Source: PLA3 sp964592235 (GTDB lineage Bacteria > Planctomycetota > Phycisphaerae > UBA1845 > UTPLA1). Taken from it: 64,000 bases of DNA. This document shows positions 24,057 to 32,814 of the stretch, piece by piece. The translations under genes and the position numbers were made by a program. The stretch lies in contig CAZQCF010000013.1 of assembly GCA_964592235.1 (NCBI GenBank), forward strand, positions 1-64,000. Direction: 5' to 3'. The notes beneath the pieces were generated by a model. The model did no database searches and was not told where the DNA came from. It saw nothing but the letters and a program-made list of their open reading frames with translations. The first letter of the stretch is position 1. The number at the start of each line of letters is the position of its first letter.

Positions 24057-26117
24057 ATGTCATCCAAGAAAAAGCCCCATCCTGCGGAATACGCACCCGC
24101 TGCTCGATTCGCGGTCGCCATGCCCCTGTGGCTGGCCGGGTTTGTCGCGCTGGACCTGGCGATCGTGCTGACCGCCCTGCTCACGGCCGAAAGCCTGATC
24201 GGCCTGGGTCTGCCGGGCTGCGGGATCAACAGCGCGTGCGCGGCCGCGGCGGCGAGCGTGTATGGAAAAGTGCCGGGCCTTCAGATGCCGGTATCGTATG
24301 TCGGGCTGGCGTACTTTCTCTCGATGCTGCTGGGCTGGTTGCTGGCGGCGCAGCACGGCGTGACGAAGGGCTATCGCAACGCGGCGCGGCTGGGCGTCGC
24401 GGCGTCGATCTTTTTCGTGGCGATGCTCATCCGCGAGGGGCATTTGTGCTGGTATTGCGTGCTGTCCCATGCGGCGAACTTTGTCTTCTGGCTGATGGTG
24501 GAGATCGCATCGGCGTCGAAGGTTTCCGCGCGCGGGGTCATGAGCAAGGTCGCGGTCGCGTTCATCGTTCTGGCCGCCGGTCTGCAAGGCGCGCACCTCA
24601 CCGTCAAGAAACAGGAAGACCAGAAGCAGGAAGACAAGCTCGCCGAGTCCACCGCCGCCATCGCCGCGGCCAGCAAGGAGAAGGCCGCGCAGATCGCGCC
24701 TGCGCCGACCCAGCCGCCGGCATCGACGAACGGCAATGCGGCGATGAACTCCCCGAACGGCGCGACGACCACACCGCCGAAGCAGCCGTCCGCAACGCCC
24801 TCGACGAACGCCCAATCGTCCAGCGCGCCGCCTGCCGACCCAGCCACGGCGCAACCGAAGGCAGCCGGAAATATACAGACCGCGACTTTCGAGCCGGGCG
24901 AAACCGGCGCCGACCGCCCGTGGACCGGCGGGTTCACCGGGCGCTGGCGGCGCGGCCCGGAGAAGGCGGCGATCCGCATCGTGATGCTGTTTGACTACCA
25001 GTGCATCGACTGCCAGCGAATCGAGACGACGCAGGTGAAGCAGCTCATGCAGCAGCGCAGCGACGTGTCGCTCTCGGTGAAACACTTCCCGATGTGCGCC
25101 GACTGCAACCCCGGCTTCGCGACGCGCAATCTGCACCCGAACGCCTGCTGGGCGGCGCGGGCGGCGGAGGCGGCGGGCATCCTCTACGGCGAGGAAGGCT
25201 TCTGGAAGATGCACGACTGGCTCTTCGAGCGCAAGGGGGCCTTTACCGATCACGACTTGAGCGAGGGGCTGGCGGCGCTGGGCTTTGAGCGCCCGAAGTT
25301 CATCGAGGTGATGAAGAGTGATGAAACGCTGCAGCGCGTCACGTCGGACATCAACGAGGGCATGTGGCTGGGCCTGTTCTACACGCCGATGATTTTCATC
25401 AACGGCGTGGAGCTGAACGGCGTCTTCGCGCACAACGCGGTGACGCGCGCGGTGGAGAGCCTCGCGATGCAGAACCTGCCGCCGATGACGTGCGATCAGG
25501 ATCAGCCGCCGCCGGCCATGGTGAAGGTCGTCTCGGATTGGCGCGAGGGACCGCCGCGCATGCTGCCTCCCGATCCGCAAAGTTGGCCGCAGGGCGATCC
25601 GTCGGCGCCGCTGCGCGTGGTCCTCTGGGGTGATTATCAGGAGCCGTACACGGCGAAGGCCGACGCGATGATCCGCAAGTTCCTCGCGACGCAGCCGAAG
25701 ACTTACTACGAATTTCGACATTACCCGGTGAACCAGTTGTGCAACCCGGCCGGGAGCACGACCAAGCACCCGCTGGCGTGTCGCGCGGCGGCGGCGGCGG
25801 AAGCCGCGGGTATGCTCGGCGGCGCCGAGGCGTACTGGCACATGCACGACTGGCTGATGACGAGTCAGCAGACGTTCAACGACGCGGCGCTGCGCGACGC
25901 GGCGATGGGCATGGGGCTGGACCCCGACGCGCTCTTTACCCAAATGGAATCGCAGGAGGTGAAGAACGCCATCGCCGACGACGCGAAGACGGCCCGTGCG
26001 CTGGGGCTGCAAAGCATTCCGTTCATCTTTGTGAACGATCGGCACGTTCAGCGATGGGCCATCGGCGAGAAGCTCGCGCTGGAGCTGATCCTGAACGAGG
26101 CCGTCGGGCGAAAGTAA
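24057..26117 (+). CDS. VKOR-DsbA-DsbA fusion (oxidative protein folding)
   Basis: The 686-residue protein joins three modules. Residues 20-180 are a vitamin K epoxide reductase domain with four to five membrane helices, loop cysteines C55 and C61 (CGINSAC), Ser80 in MPVSYVGLAYF and the active pair C131-C134 (CWYC). A charged and Pro/Ala/Ser-rich linker spans 182-280. Residues 300-475 are a DsbA-like thioredoxin domain with CIDC at 316-319 and the cis-Pro loop TPMIFING. Residues 515-686 form a second DsbA-like domain whose CxxC positions are Glu529 and Thr532 (DYQEPYT). It should oxidise substrate thiols outside the membrane and pass electrons to quinone. The second domain cannot do disulfide chemistry at the usual site. 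The gene is monocistronic. Confidence 0.88.
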   Translation: MSSKKKPHPAEYAPAARFAVAMPLWLAGFVALDLAIVLTALLTAESLIGLGLPGCGINSACAAAAASVYGKVPGLQMPVSYVGLAYFLSMLLGWLLAAQHGVTKGYRNAARLGVAASIFFVAMLIREGHLCWYCVLSHAANFVFWLMVEIASASKVSARGVMSKVAVAFIVLAAGLQGAHLTVKKQEDQKQEDKLAESTAAIAAASKEKAAQIAPAPTQPPASTNGNAAMNSPNGATTTPPKQPSATPSTNAQSSSAPPADPATAQPKAAGNIQTATFEPGETGADRPWTGGFTGRWRRGPEKAAIRIVMLFDYQCIDCQRIETTQVKQLMQQRSDVSLSVKHFPMCADCNPGFATRNLHPNACWAARAAEAAGILYGEEGFWKMHDWLFERKGAFTDHDLSEGLAALGFERPKFIEVMKSDETLQRVTSDINEGMWLGLFYTPMIFINGVELNGVFAHNAVTRAVESLAMQNLPPMTCDQDQPPPAMVKVVSDWREGPPRMLPPDPQSWPQGDPSAPLRVVLWGDYQEPYTAKADAMIRKFLATQPKTYYEFRHYPVNQLCNPAGSTTKHPLACRAAAAAEAAGMLGGAEAYWHMHDWLMTSQQTFNDAALRDAAMGMGLDPDALFTQMESQEVKNAIADDAKTARALGLQSIPFIFVNDRHVQRWAIGEKLALELILNEAVGRK

Positions 26118-26124
26118 TTCTCGC

Positions 26125-26886
26125 CTACAGCGCGAGCGCCCGGGCCAGCGCCTGATAGGCCGGCGCGGGATCGGCATATTTGTTCTTCGGCGGCAGCTTC
26201 CACTTTTCGAACAGCTTGGCGTTGTCGGCGTCGATGACTGCCAGATCGGCCAGCTTGCGGTCGTCGTGCAGCTCGTCGTGATGGATCAGCGCCGCGCGGC
26301 AGCCCAGCACGCGCAGGCCCGCCTCGCGCTGCACCTTGAGTGACAAATCGGGGTCCCACGCGCAGAAGCGATACCGCTCATCGAGGAACCCGAGCCGCCC
26401 CATCAACCCCGTCGAGAGCATCCCGAAGTTCGCGTACGGCCAGCCGCGCACGTTGTAGATGCTGTACGCGGCCCCATCGTGCACGATCGTGTCGAGTTTA
26501 TTCCAGGGGCGGCGCTCGTTGTGATAGAACGCGACCATTCCCAGGTCGAACAGATCAGCGCGACCGAACATCGCCAGCGCCGCATCGATCGCGCCGGGCA
26601 GCGGCCGCGCGTCGTCGTTGAGCCACATCACGAACGGGGCCGTCGCGGCGCGGAAGCCCTTGTTGTACGCGCGCGTGGCGCCTTCGCGGCGCTCCTCACG
26701 AATAAGATGAATGTCGCGTTGGGCGAGGCACCAGTTCGACGTGCCGTCGGGCGAGTCGCCATCGACGACGAGGAGTCGATACGGCGCGGCGACCGTCGCG
26801 CGGACGGCCTCGATCGCGCGCTGAAGGTGCGAGAGTCGGTTGTAGGAGGCGATCACGATGTCGAGAAGCGGAGCGTGCGTGTTCAT
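26125..26886 (-). CDS. Glycosyltransferase family 2
   Basis: This 253-residue soluble GT-A enzyme starts LLDIVIASYNRLSHLQRAIEAV, has RLLVVDGDSPDGT and the DxD-type motif MWLNDDARP near residue 92, followed by CAWDPDLSLKVQREAGLRV. It converges with the VKOR fusion gene (7-bp gap) and diverges from the glycan-cluster genes to its right, of which it is probably the left edge. The donor sugar is not predictable. Confidence 0.85.
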   Translation of the reverse strand: MNTHAPLLDIVIASYNRLSHLQRAIEAVRATVAAPYRLLVVDGDSPDGTSNWCLAQRDIHLIREERREGATRAYNKGFRAATAPFVMWLNDDARPLPGAIDAALAMFGRADLFDLGMVAFYHNERRPWNKLDTIVHDGAAYSIYNVRGWPYANFGMLSTGLMGRLGFLDERYRFCAWDPDLSLKVQREAGLRVLGCRAALIHHDELHDDRKLADLAVIDADNAKLFEKWKLPPKNKYADPAPAYQALARALAL

Positions 26887-27012
26887 ATGTGAGATTTATC
26901 GACGCAATCATCAGGTTCCGGCGGCGATCGGCGGCCAGGTCGGTCGATAAACAATCGGGCGACCCGCGTACGAGCGCAGAATTTGCGCGAATGGATCCCT
27001 GGAGCCGCACAG

Positions 27013-29388
27013 GTGACCTCTTCTGCTCACACTGCATCCACCGTTCGAAGCCAGGAGTACGTTCTGCTGAACGAATCACTGGCGGCGCTGCCGGCGCAAC
27101 CGGATGCGGTGAATCAGGCAGTGCTATCGTTCGCTCGGCTCGGACTTTATGGCCCGGCCCGCGACCTCGTGACCGATGCGCGATGGGGTCTGTTGCAGCG
27201 TGAAGAGTACCGCGCTCTTTTGAAGCAAACCGAGCATGCACCGTCCGGGCGGGTCGAGTGGAGCGCGCTCGCCCACCGCTTCGAACGGAACTGCCGACAG
27301 CTTCTCGCGGCGCGGCCGCAGCTTGGGGAATTCGAGCCGGCGTGGCGCGCGCTGCCGGATCGCGCAGCGTTGTATCGCTCGCTCGATGGCAATCACCATC
27401 TGCTGGTGCGTGGAGAAGACGGCGTCCCGCGCGGCCTCTCACTGCTTGTTGATGCGCGCGGCATCCTTCTCGGCCTGACGCTGCCGCACGGGCCGCACGC
27501 GCACACCTGCCCGCCGTACGCGTTGTGCGATGATCGTTTCGGTCTGCTGCTCTCGCGTGTCTTTGACCTGACGCGCCGGATGCTGCACGGCTTCGCGCCG
27601 CGCCTGTATGTCCTCGAGCGCGATGCGGACGCGGTGGGCGCCGCGCTGTATCTCCTCGATGAGATCGAGCCGCTCTGTCACGAGCGCGTCGAGTTGCTGA
27701 TGGGGCCGGACTGTGTCGAACGCTTCAAGGCCCTGCTCGACCGCGCCCCGCAGCGCGATCTGCCCAGGCATGTCCTGGGGTTCCCCGCGGCGGGCGACTT
27801 GCAGGCACGCGCCCTCGCCGCGCTGGGCGATACCGCCTCGCATCGCGCCACGGCCGCCATGTCATACGTAGCAGGCGCGCGACAATGGTATGACAAGCGA
27901 ACGAAATCCGACTGGGCCGAGCGCTTCGCTCCGGCCCGCCGCGAGCCGCTTCGCGTACTGGGCCTGACCAGCCGGTTCACGACCGTCCTGCAATACGTCA
28001 TGCGCGACCTCCGCACGGCCTTCGAGCGCCGGGGCCATCGGTTTCATACGCTCATCGAGCCGACCGATCACGACCTGCTGACCCCGCTCGAGATCACTCG
28101 AACGGTCAATGAATTCAGGCCTGATCTCGTCATTGCCATCGATCACACCCGCGCGGGGCAGAACGGCCTGATCCCTGACCGCGTGCCCTTCGTCTGCTGG
28201 GCGCAGGACGCGCTGCCGCACCTGATGACGCCGCGGGCCGGCGAGTCGATGAATGATCTGGAGTTCTTCATCGCACCCGAGCTGCATCAGTTTGTACAAA
28301 CGTATCACTATCCGGCGGATCGCGGGCTGGCGTGGACGCTGGCGACCGAATCGACCCTTTATTCGGCCGATCCGATGCCTGAAGCCGAGCTCGCCCCGCA
28401 CCGCTGCGACGTGTCGTATGTATCGAATCAATCGCAGACGCCGGAGGCCTTCGTGGCCGAGTACCTCGCGCGCTCCATGAATCATGAAAAGGGGCGCGTA
28501 TTGTGCGAATGGTTGTGGCGGCGCATCGAGTCGCTGGTGCGAGGCGGCGCGTCTCCGCCGTCGGCAACGCTCCTGCTGCCCGAGGCGCGCGAGGCGACGG
28601 GCATCGCGCCAAGCGATCCGGCCGCGGCGGACCTGCTGGCGCGAACATTCATTCATCCGTTGAGTGAACTCATCTTCCGGCAGTCGACGCTTGAATGGGT
28701 CGCCGAGTATTGCGAGCGCACGGGGCGTACGCTTCGCCTTTACGGGCTAGGTTGGGAGTCACACCCGCGTCTGGGTCGATTCGCCTGCGGCATCGCGAAG
28801 AACGGCGCCATGTTGCGGGCCGTCTACCAGGCATCGCGCGTGAACCTGCAAGTGATCGGCTCCGGCGCGGTTCACCAGCGGCTGCTCGACGGCCTGGCCG
28901 CCGGCGGGTTCTTTCTGATTCGCGCGTGCCCGCTGGACCGCCTGCACGAACCGGTGACGACCGTACTGCACGAAGTGGATCGCCTGCGCCTCACATCTGA
29001 TATCGAGTTTGAACGTTCGAACTTCTCCCGATTGGCAGCAGCTCTGACGGAGGCGCGGTATTTGCGCGGCCTGGCCCGCGTTCCTTCGGCTGGCGACTCG
29101 ACATCAGCCGGCGCGATGCGAATCACGTCGGAAGAGTTGGCCCACTATCGCGACTTGGCGTCGTCAGGCTTCCGCCGGGTGGCGGGCGCAGTTTTTGCGG
29201 ATTACGCAGCGGTGTGTTTCACGAGTCGAGAGGAGCTATTCGCGCGGCTCGATTGCTATCTGGAAGACGCTCAAGCCCGCGCACCGGTCACGGCGCGCAT
29301 GCGCGAGGCGGTGTTGCAGCGCTTCACCTACGACAGTCTGGTTGAGGCGCTGTTGGGCAAACTCGCGCGGCACTTTGGTGCGATCTGA
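27013..29388 (+). CDS. CgeB-like glycosyltransferase with long N-terminal region
   Basis: The 791-residue protein ends in a GT-B type, CgeB/DUF3880-like region: FRPDLVIAIDHTRAGQNGLIPDRVPFVCWAQDALPHL, FIAPELHQFVQTYHY, LRLYGLGWESHPRLG, and ASRVNLQVIGSGAVHQRLLDGLAAGGFFLIR, the donor-site segment. The first ~310 residues resemble nothing I know and may bind the acceptor. I start it at GTG 27013 because GGAG lies 8 bp upstream; the frame is open to TTG 26983. It opens the rightward surface-glycan gene run. Confidence 0.75.
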   Translation: MTSSAHTASTVRSQEYVLLNESLAALPAQPDAVNQAVLSFARLGLYGPARDLVTDARWGLLQREEYRALLKQTEHAPSGRVEWSALAHRFERNCRQLLAARPQLGEFEPAWRALPDRAALYRSLDGNHHLLVRGEDGVPRGLSLLVDARGILLGLTLPHGPHAHTCPPYALCDDRFGLLLSRVFDLTRRMLHGFAPRLYVLERDADAVGAALYLLDEIEPLCHERVELLMGPDCVERFKALLDRAPQRDLPRHVLGFPAAGDLQARALAALGDTASHRATAAMSYVAGARQWYDKRTKSDWAERFAPARREPLRVLGLTSRFTTVLQYVMRDLRTAFERRGHRFHTLIEPTDHDLLTPLEITRTVNEFRPDLVIAIDHTRAGQNGLIPDRVPFVCWAQDALPHLMTPRAGESMNDLEFFIAPELHQFVQTYHYPADRGLAWTLATESTLYSADPMPEAELAPHRCDVSYVSNQSQTPEAFVAEYLARSMNHEKGRVLCEWLWRRIESLVRGGASPPSATLLLPEAREATGIAPSDPAAADLLARTFIHPLSELIFRQSTLEWVAEYCERTGRTLRLYGLGWESHPRLGRFACGIAKNGAMLRAVYQASRVNLQVIGSGAVHQRLLDGLAAGGFFLIRACPLDRLHEPVTTVLHEVDRLRLTSDIEFERSNFSRLAAALTEARYLRGLARVPSAGDSTSAGAMRITSEELAHYRDLASSGFRRVAGAVFADYAAVCFTSREELFARLDCYLEDAQARAPVTARMREAVLQRFTYDSLVEALLGKLARHFGAI

Positions 29389-29470
29389 TCCTCCCGAAAC
29401 GCAGTGGACGGCACATCAAGTCACCCATTCTTTCTCCCGATAACTACAGTGAATTAAACAAGTTACAGGG

Positions 29471-29491
29471 GCCGGGGCGCCATGCCCCGGC
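29471..29491. repeat. Perfect 8-bp intergenic hairpin
   Basis: GCCGGGGC-GCCAT-GCCCCGGC lies 11 bp before the cytidylyltransferase start. It has no T-run. It contains an in-frame ATG (29482) that is therefore an unlikely start codon. Confidence 0.6.
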
Positions 29492-29502
29492 GTGAGGTCG
29501 AG

Positions 29503-30291
29503 ATGATGATGGGAAAAGTACTGGGGTTGATCACGGCGCGGGGCGGATCGAAGGGCATTCCCGACAAGAACATTCGGCCGCTGGCGGGCAAGCCGCTGAT
29601 TGCGTGGACGCTTGAGGCGGCACAGGAGACGACGGGGAGCGGCTCGGGCTGCCTGGATCGCGTCGTCGTCTCGACCGACAGCGAGCGGATCGCAGATATT
29701 TGTCGTCATTACGGGGCGGAGACGCCCTTCTGCCGTCCGGCGGACCTGTCGCGCGACGAATCCCCGCACATCGATGTCGTGCTGCATGCGCTCGAGTGGC
29801 TGCGCCGGCACGAGAGTTACGTTCCGGAATGGGTCATGCTGCTCCAGCCGACCTCGCCGTTTCGAACGGTTGCGGACATTCGCGAGGCGATTGAACTGGC
29901 GAACTCGAGCGGCGCGCCGGCCGTCGTCAGCGTGTGCGAGACGCACGCGCATCCGTACCTCGCGCGGTCCCTCGGCGCCGATGGAACCCTGGCGGCGTTC
30001 ATGCAATGCCCGATCGGCTACGCGCGGAGGCAGGACCTGCCGGCGGCTTATTCGCTCAACGGCGCGATTTACTTGGTGCGCCGCGAGATTCTTTGCAGCA
30101 AGAAGACGTTTGAGCCGCAGGGCGCGATCGGCTACGTGATGCCGCCGGAACGGTCGCATCAGATCGACACGCCGTGGGATCTGCGCCTGGCGGAGTTCAT
30201 CGCGCGCGACCAGATCGGTGACGACGAAGAGGCATACGTTGGTGCGGCGAGCGGCGTGGTCGAGCCGCCGCGGAGAATCTCCGAGAAGTAA
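29503..30291 (+). CDS. Acylneuraminate/CMP-sugar cytidylyltransferase
   Basis: The 262-residue enzyme activates a nine-carbon or related acid sugar with CTP. It begins with the NeuA/PseF-type nucleotide-binding motif LGLITARGGSKGIPDKNIRPLAGKPLI, then VVVSTDSERIADI, WVMLLQPTSPFRT and YSLNGAIYLV. The start is one of three consecutive ATG codons at 29503-29511 after GAGGTCGAG. Genes for making a nonulosonic acid are not in the window, so the substrate is either made elsewhere or is a different sugar. It is co-directional with the capsule-type gene. Confidence 0.85.
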   Translation: MMMGKVLGLITARGGSKGIPDKNIRPLAGKPLIAWTLEAAQETTGSGSGCLDRVVVSTDSERIADICRHYGAETPFCRPADLSRDESPHIDVVLHALEWLRRHESYVPEWVMLLQPTSPFRTVADIREAIELANSSGAPAVVSVCETHAHPYLARSLGADGTLAAFMQCPIGYARRQDLPAAYSLNGAIYLVRREILCSKKTFEPQGAIGYVMPPERSHQIDTPWDLRLAEFIARDQIGDDEEAYVGAASGVVEPPRRISEK

Positions 30292-30346
30292 CGGCCTGTC
30301 GTCGCGCGGCGCGCGGTCCGAGCAACGTCGAGACGGGGAACACGGA

Positions 30347-32029
30347 ATGTCCTTGAACGATCTTCACGCTGTGCGCGAGTTGCGACGCAAGCAGTCGCAT
30401 TTGTTCGACGCAACGCCGCCCGCGATTCCGAACGCGCGCCGCGTGCTGCTCTACTCGATGGACCCGTGGCAGATCGGCGTCTTTGAGCAATTCCTGCACC
30501 TCGCGCTGCAACGCCGCGGCCACCAGCCCGTCAGCGTCTACTACGACGGGCTTCTGCCGCTTTGCGCCTGGGAGAACGCACAGGTCGCGGCCCCCTCCTC
30601 CGAGGTCATCGCCCGCCGATTCGAATTCATGTTTGACTGCTTCGGCATCGCCGCGCGCGGCATCAGCGGTTATCTCGACGGCGCCGCGGCCCGGCGCCGC
30701 GCCGAGTCGATCGTCGCCGCGACCCCGGACTGCGATCTCACGAGCCTGGTGCACGAGGGCATTGCGGTGGGACGGATCGCCCGGCGCGATCTGACGCAAT
30801 ACACGCTCGGCCTGTTCGATCCGCAGACCTGGGACGACTGGTCTCTGCTGCGCCGCCACCTGGTTCACGCCATCATGAGCGTGGACCTCGCGCGGGCCGT
30901 GCTGGCCGCCGAGAGGCCCGACCTCGTCGTGCTGGTGAACGGCAAGAGCGTGATGTATTCGTACATGTTCGAGGTGGGTCGCGCAGCCGGCGTGCAGGTG
31001 ACGACGTGGGAGGAAGGCGTCTATTTCAACACAGGCATCATTCTTGCGAACAACGCGCGGGCGATTGATTTCCCCGTGGACGACGCCGTCTGGCAGGCGG
31101 CGCGGCAGAGGCCGCTTTCGTCAGCCGAATCGGCTGCGGTGGATGATTACTTCGCGCGGTGGCGCGGGCAGGCAGCCACGACCTACACCTACTACGACGC
31201 CGAGGAGCGCGACATCGCCCGCATTCGCGCCGCGCTGGATCTCTCGCCGTCCGCCGTCGTCACGTCCATCTTCACGAACATCGTCTGGGACACCAACGCC
31301 CTCGACAAGGACGACGCCTTCGAGAACATGATGGATTGGGTTTTCGCGACGATCGATCTCATCGCACAACAGCCCAACGGCGTGCTCCTCGTCCGGGCGC
31401 ACCCCGGCGAGACACGGCTGCCGTTTCAGACGCGCACGACGGTCCGCGCGCTGATTGAACAGCGATACGGCGGCATTCCCTCGCACGTGCGCGTCATTGA
31501 CGGCGCGTCGCAGTTGAGTTCCTACGAGATCGCGCGGCACAGCCGCCGGTGTGCCGTCTACACGTCCACCCTCGGCATCGAATTCGCCCTGATGGGGCTG
31601 CAGCCGCTCGTTTGCGGCCTGCCGTATTACTCGCGCAAGGGCTTCACCAACGACGTAACCAGCCGCGAGCAATACGCCCACTGGCTGTTGACCGACTCTG
31701 CGCCGCAGGGCAGCGACCCGGTCCTGCTGCGCCGCTTCATGCACCTGGTGCTGTTCAGACTTGTAAAGCGGCCGGAGTTCTTCGACGGCATTCACCGTTC
31801 GCCGCAGCAGCCGCGCATTCGTATTGATTCGTTCGAAGGGTGGCCGGAGTCCATGCCGGTCTTTAACCGCATCGTGGACGACATCCTCGCGGGCGGCAGC
31901 TTCATTCATCTGGACGAGGCCGCAACCGCAGCCGCCCATGCAGTGCCGCATCGCCCGAAGAAGCATCGGGCCCCCGCGCCGAATCGCGCAGCTCACTCGA
32001 TCGCCGAAGGAAGCGTGTTGACGAAGTGA
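30347..32029 (+). CDS. Capsule-polysaccharide-biosynthesis-like protein
   Basis: The 560-residue protein has the GT-B-like look of capsule polysaccharide export/synthesis proteins (KpsC/KpsS-type): RPDLVVLVNGKSVMYSYMFEVGRAAGVQVTTWEEG, then GVLLVRAHPGETRL, VRVIDGASQLSSYEIARHSRRCAVYTSTLGIEFALMGLQPLV and VCGLPYYSRKGFT. The HPGE and YTSTLGIE segments match the donor-side motifs of that group. ATG 30347 follows a GGGGA-containing site. Its stop overlaps the start of the sulfotransferase gene by four bases, so translation is coupled. Confidence 0.78.
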   Translation: MSLNDLHAVRELRRKQSHLFDATPPAIPNARRVLLYSMDPWQIGVFEQFLHLALQRRGHQPVSVYYDGLLPLCAWENAQVAAPSSEVIARRFEFMFDCFGIAARGISGYLDGAAARRRAESIVAATPDCDLTSLVHEGIAVGRIARRDLTQYTLGLFDPQTWDDWSLLRRHLVHAIMSVDLARAVLAAERPDLVVLVNGKSVMYSYMFEVGRAAGVQVTTWEEGVYFNTGIILANNARAIDFPVDDAVWQAARQRPLSSAESAAVDDYFARWRGQAATTYTYYDAEERDIARIRAALDLSPSAVVTSIFTNIVWDTNALDKDDAFENMMDWVFATIDLIAQQPNGVLLVRAHPGETRLPFQTRTTVRALIEQRYGGIPSHVRVIDGASQLSSYEIARHSRRCAVYTSTLGIEFALMGLQPLVCGLPYYSRKGFTNDVTSREQYAHWLLTDSAPQGSDPVLLRRFMHLVLFRLVKRPEFFDGIHRSPQQPRIRIDSFEGWPESMPVFNRIVDDILAGGSFIHLDEAATAAAHAVPHRPKKHRAPAPNRAAHSIAEGSVLTK

Positions 32030-32811
32030 CGACCTACCAGACGATGATTCGCGATGGCGGACTGGGCCTGGCCGTGCAGCCCACGATCCTGATCTACGCG
32101 CTGTGGCGCTCGGGCACGCACTGGTTGAGCGAGATGGTGTCCGATCTGACCGGGCTGCCGAGCTATTATCACACGGAAGAAAGCGCTCCGTACGCGGATG
32201 AGACGCTCGCGCAGATCAACCAGCATCGCGAGAACACGGTGCTGATTCGCCATCTGTGCGCCTCGCCGGATCGGCTGCTGCGGCACACCGAAGCGCTGAA
32301 CATCCCGGTCATTCTGCTCTTTCGCGATCCTCGTGACGTGATTGCGTCGCAGGTCAACATGCGAAAGCACCGCGAGGGCTATCGGCCGGGGCTGCCACCC
32401 TTTCCCGACATGTCGCTTGACGCGATCCTGGACTGGGAATTGTCGAATCACGGCGATGTGTATCATCGCCTGCTGCCGCGCTGGGCCGGCGCCGCCCACC
32501 CGATGCTGCTGACCGTTCGCTATGAGGACCTCTTGGACGACGTGCAGCGCGAGCTTAGGCGGGTCGCGGGGTTCCTGAACCTGGATGTTTCGTTGAGCGA
32601 GATTCGCCGCGTCGCCGCACGGCACGTCCTGCCGGGCCTGATGCCGGCTGTGAGCGATTGTCGCCCCGGCGAATCGGCACGCCGCGGCGCGATCGGCGAC
32701 TTTCGCCATCAATTCACGCTCGCGCAGCAGGGCCGGCTGACGGATGCACTCCGCGAGACGCTGATCAAACTGGGTTACGAACGCGACGCGGTGACGCCGC
32801 ATCAGGATTGA
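32026..32811 (+). CDS. PAPS-dependent sulfotransferase
   Basis: The 261-residue enzyme would transfer sulfate from PAPS to a glycan or lipid. The 5'-phosphosulfate loop is RSGTHWL (28-34), the 3'-phosphate site is RDPRDVIAS (Arg100 to Ser108) and the tail contains RRGAIGDFRHQF, the family RxGxxGD/F segment. The start is GTG 32026, overlapping the previous stop as GTGA. It suggests that the cluster makes a sulfated polymer. Confidence 0.85.
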   Translation: MTTYQTMIRDGGLGLAVQPTILIYALWRSGTHWLSEMVSDLTGLPSYYHTEESAPYADETLAQINQHRENTVLIRHLCASPDRLLRHTEALNIPVILLFRDPRDVIASQVNMRKHREGYRPGLPPFPDMSLDAILDWELSNHGDVYHRLLPRWAGAAHPMLLTVRYEDLLDDVQRELRRVAGFLNLDVSLSEIRRVAARHVLPGLMPAVSDCRPGESARRGAIGDFRHQFTLAQQGRLTDALRETLIKLGYERDAVTPHQD

Positions 32812-32814
32812 CTC

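Noticed and set aside
29482..29502. Cytidylyltransferase start at ATG 29482
   Set aside because: This ATG lies in the loop of a perfect hairpin and would add MPRREVE; ATG 29503 is better placed.
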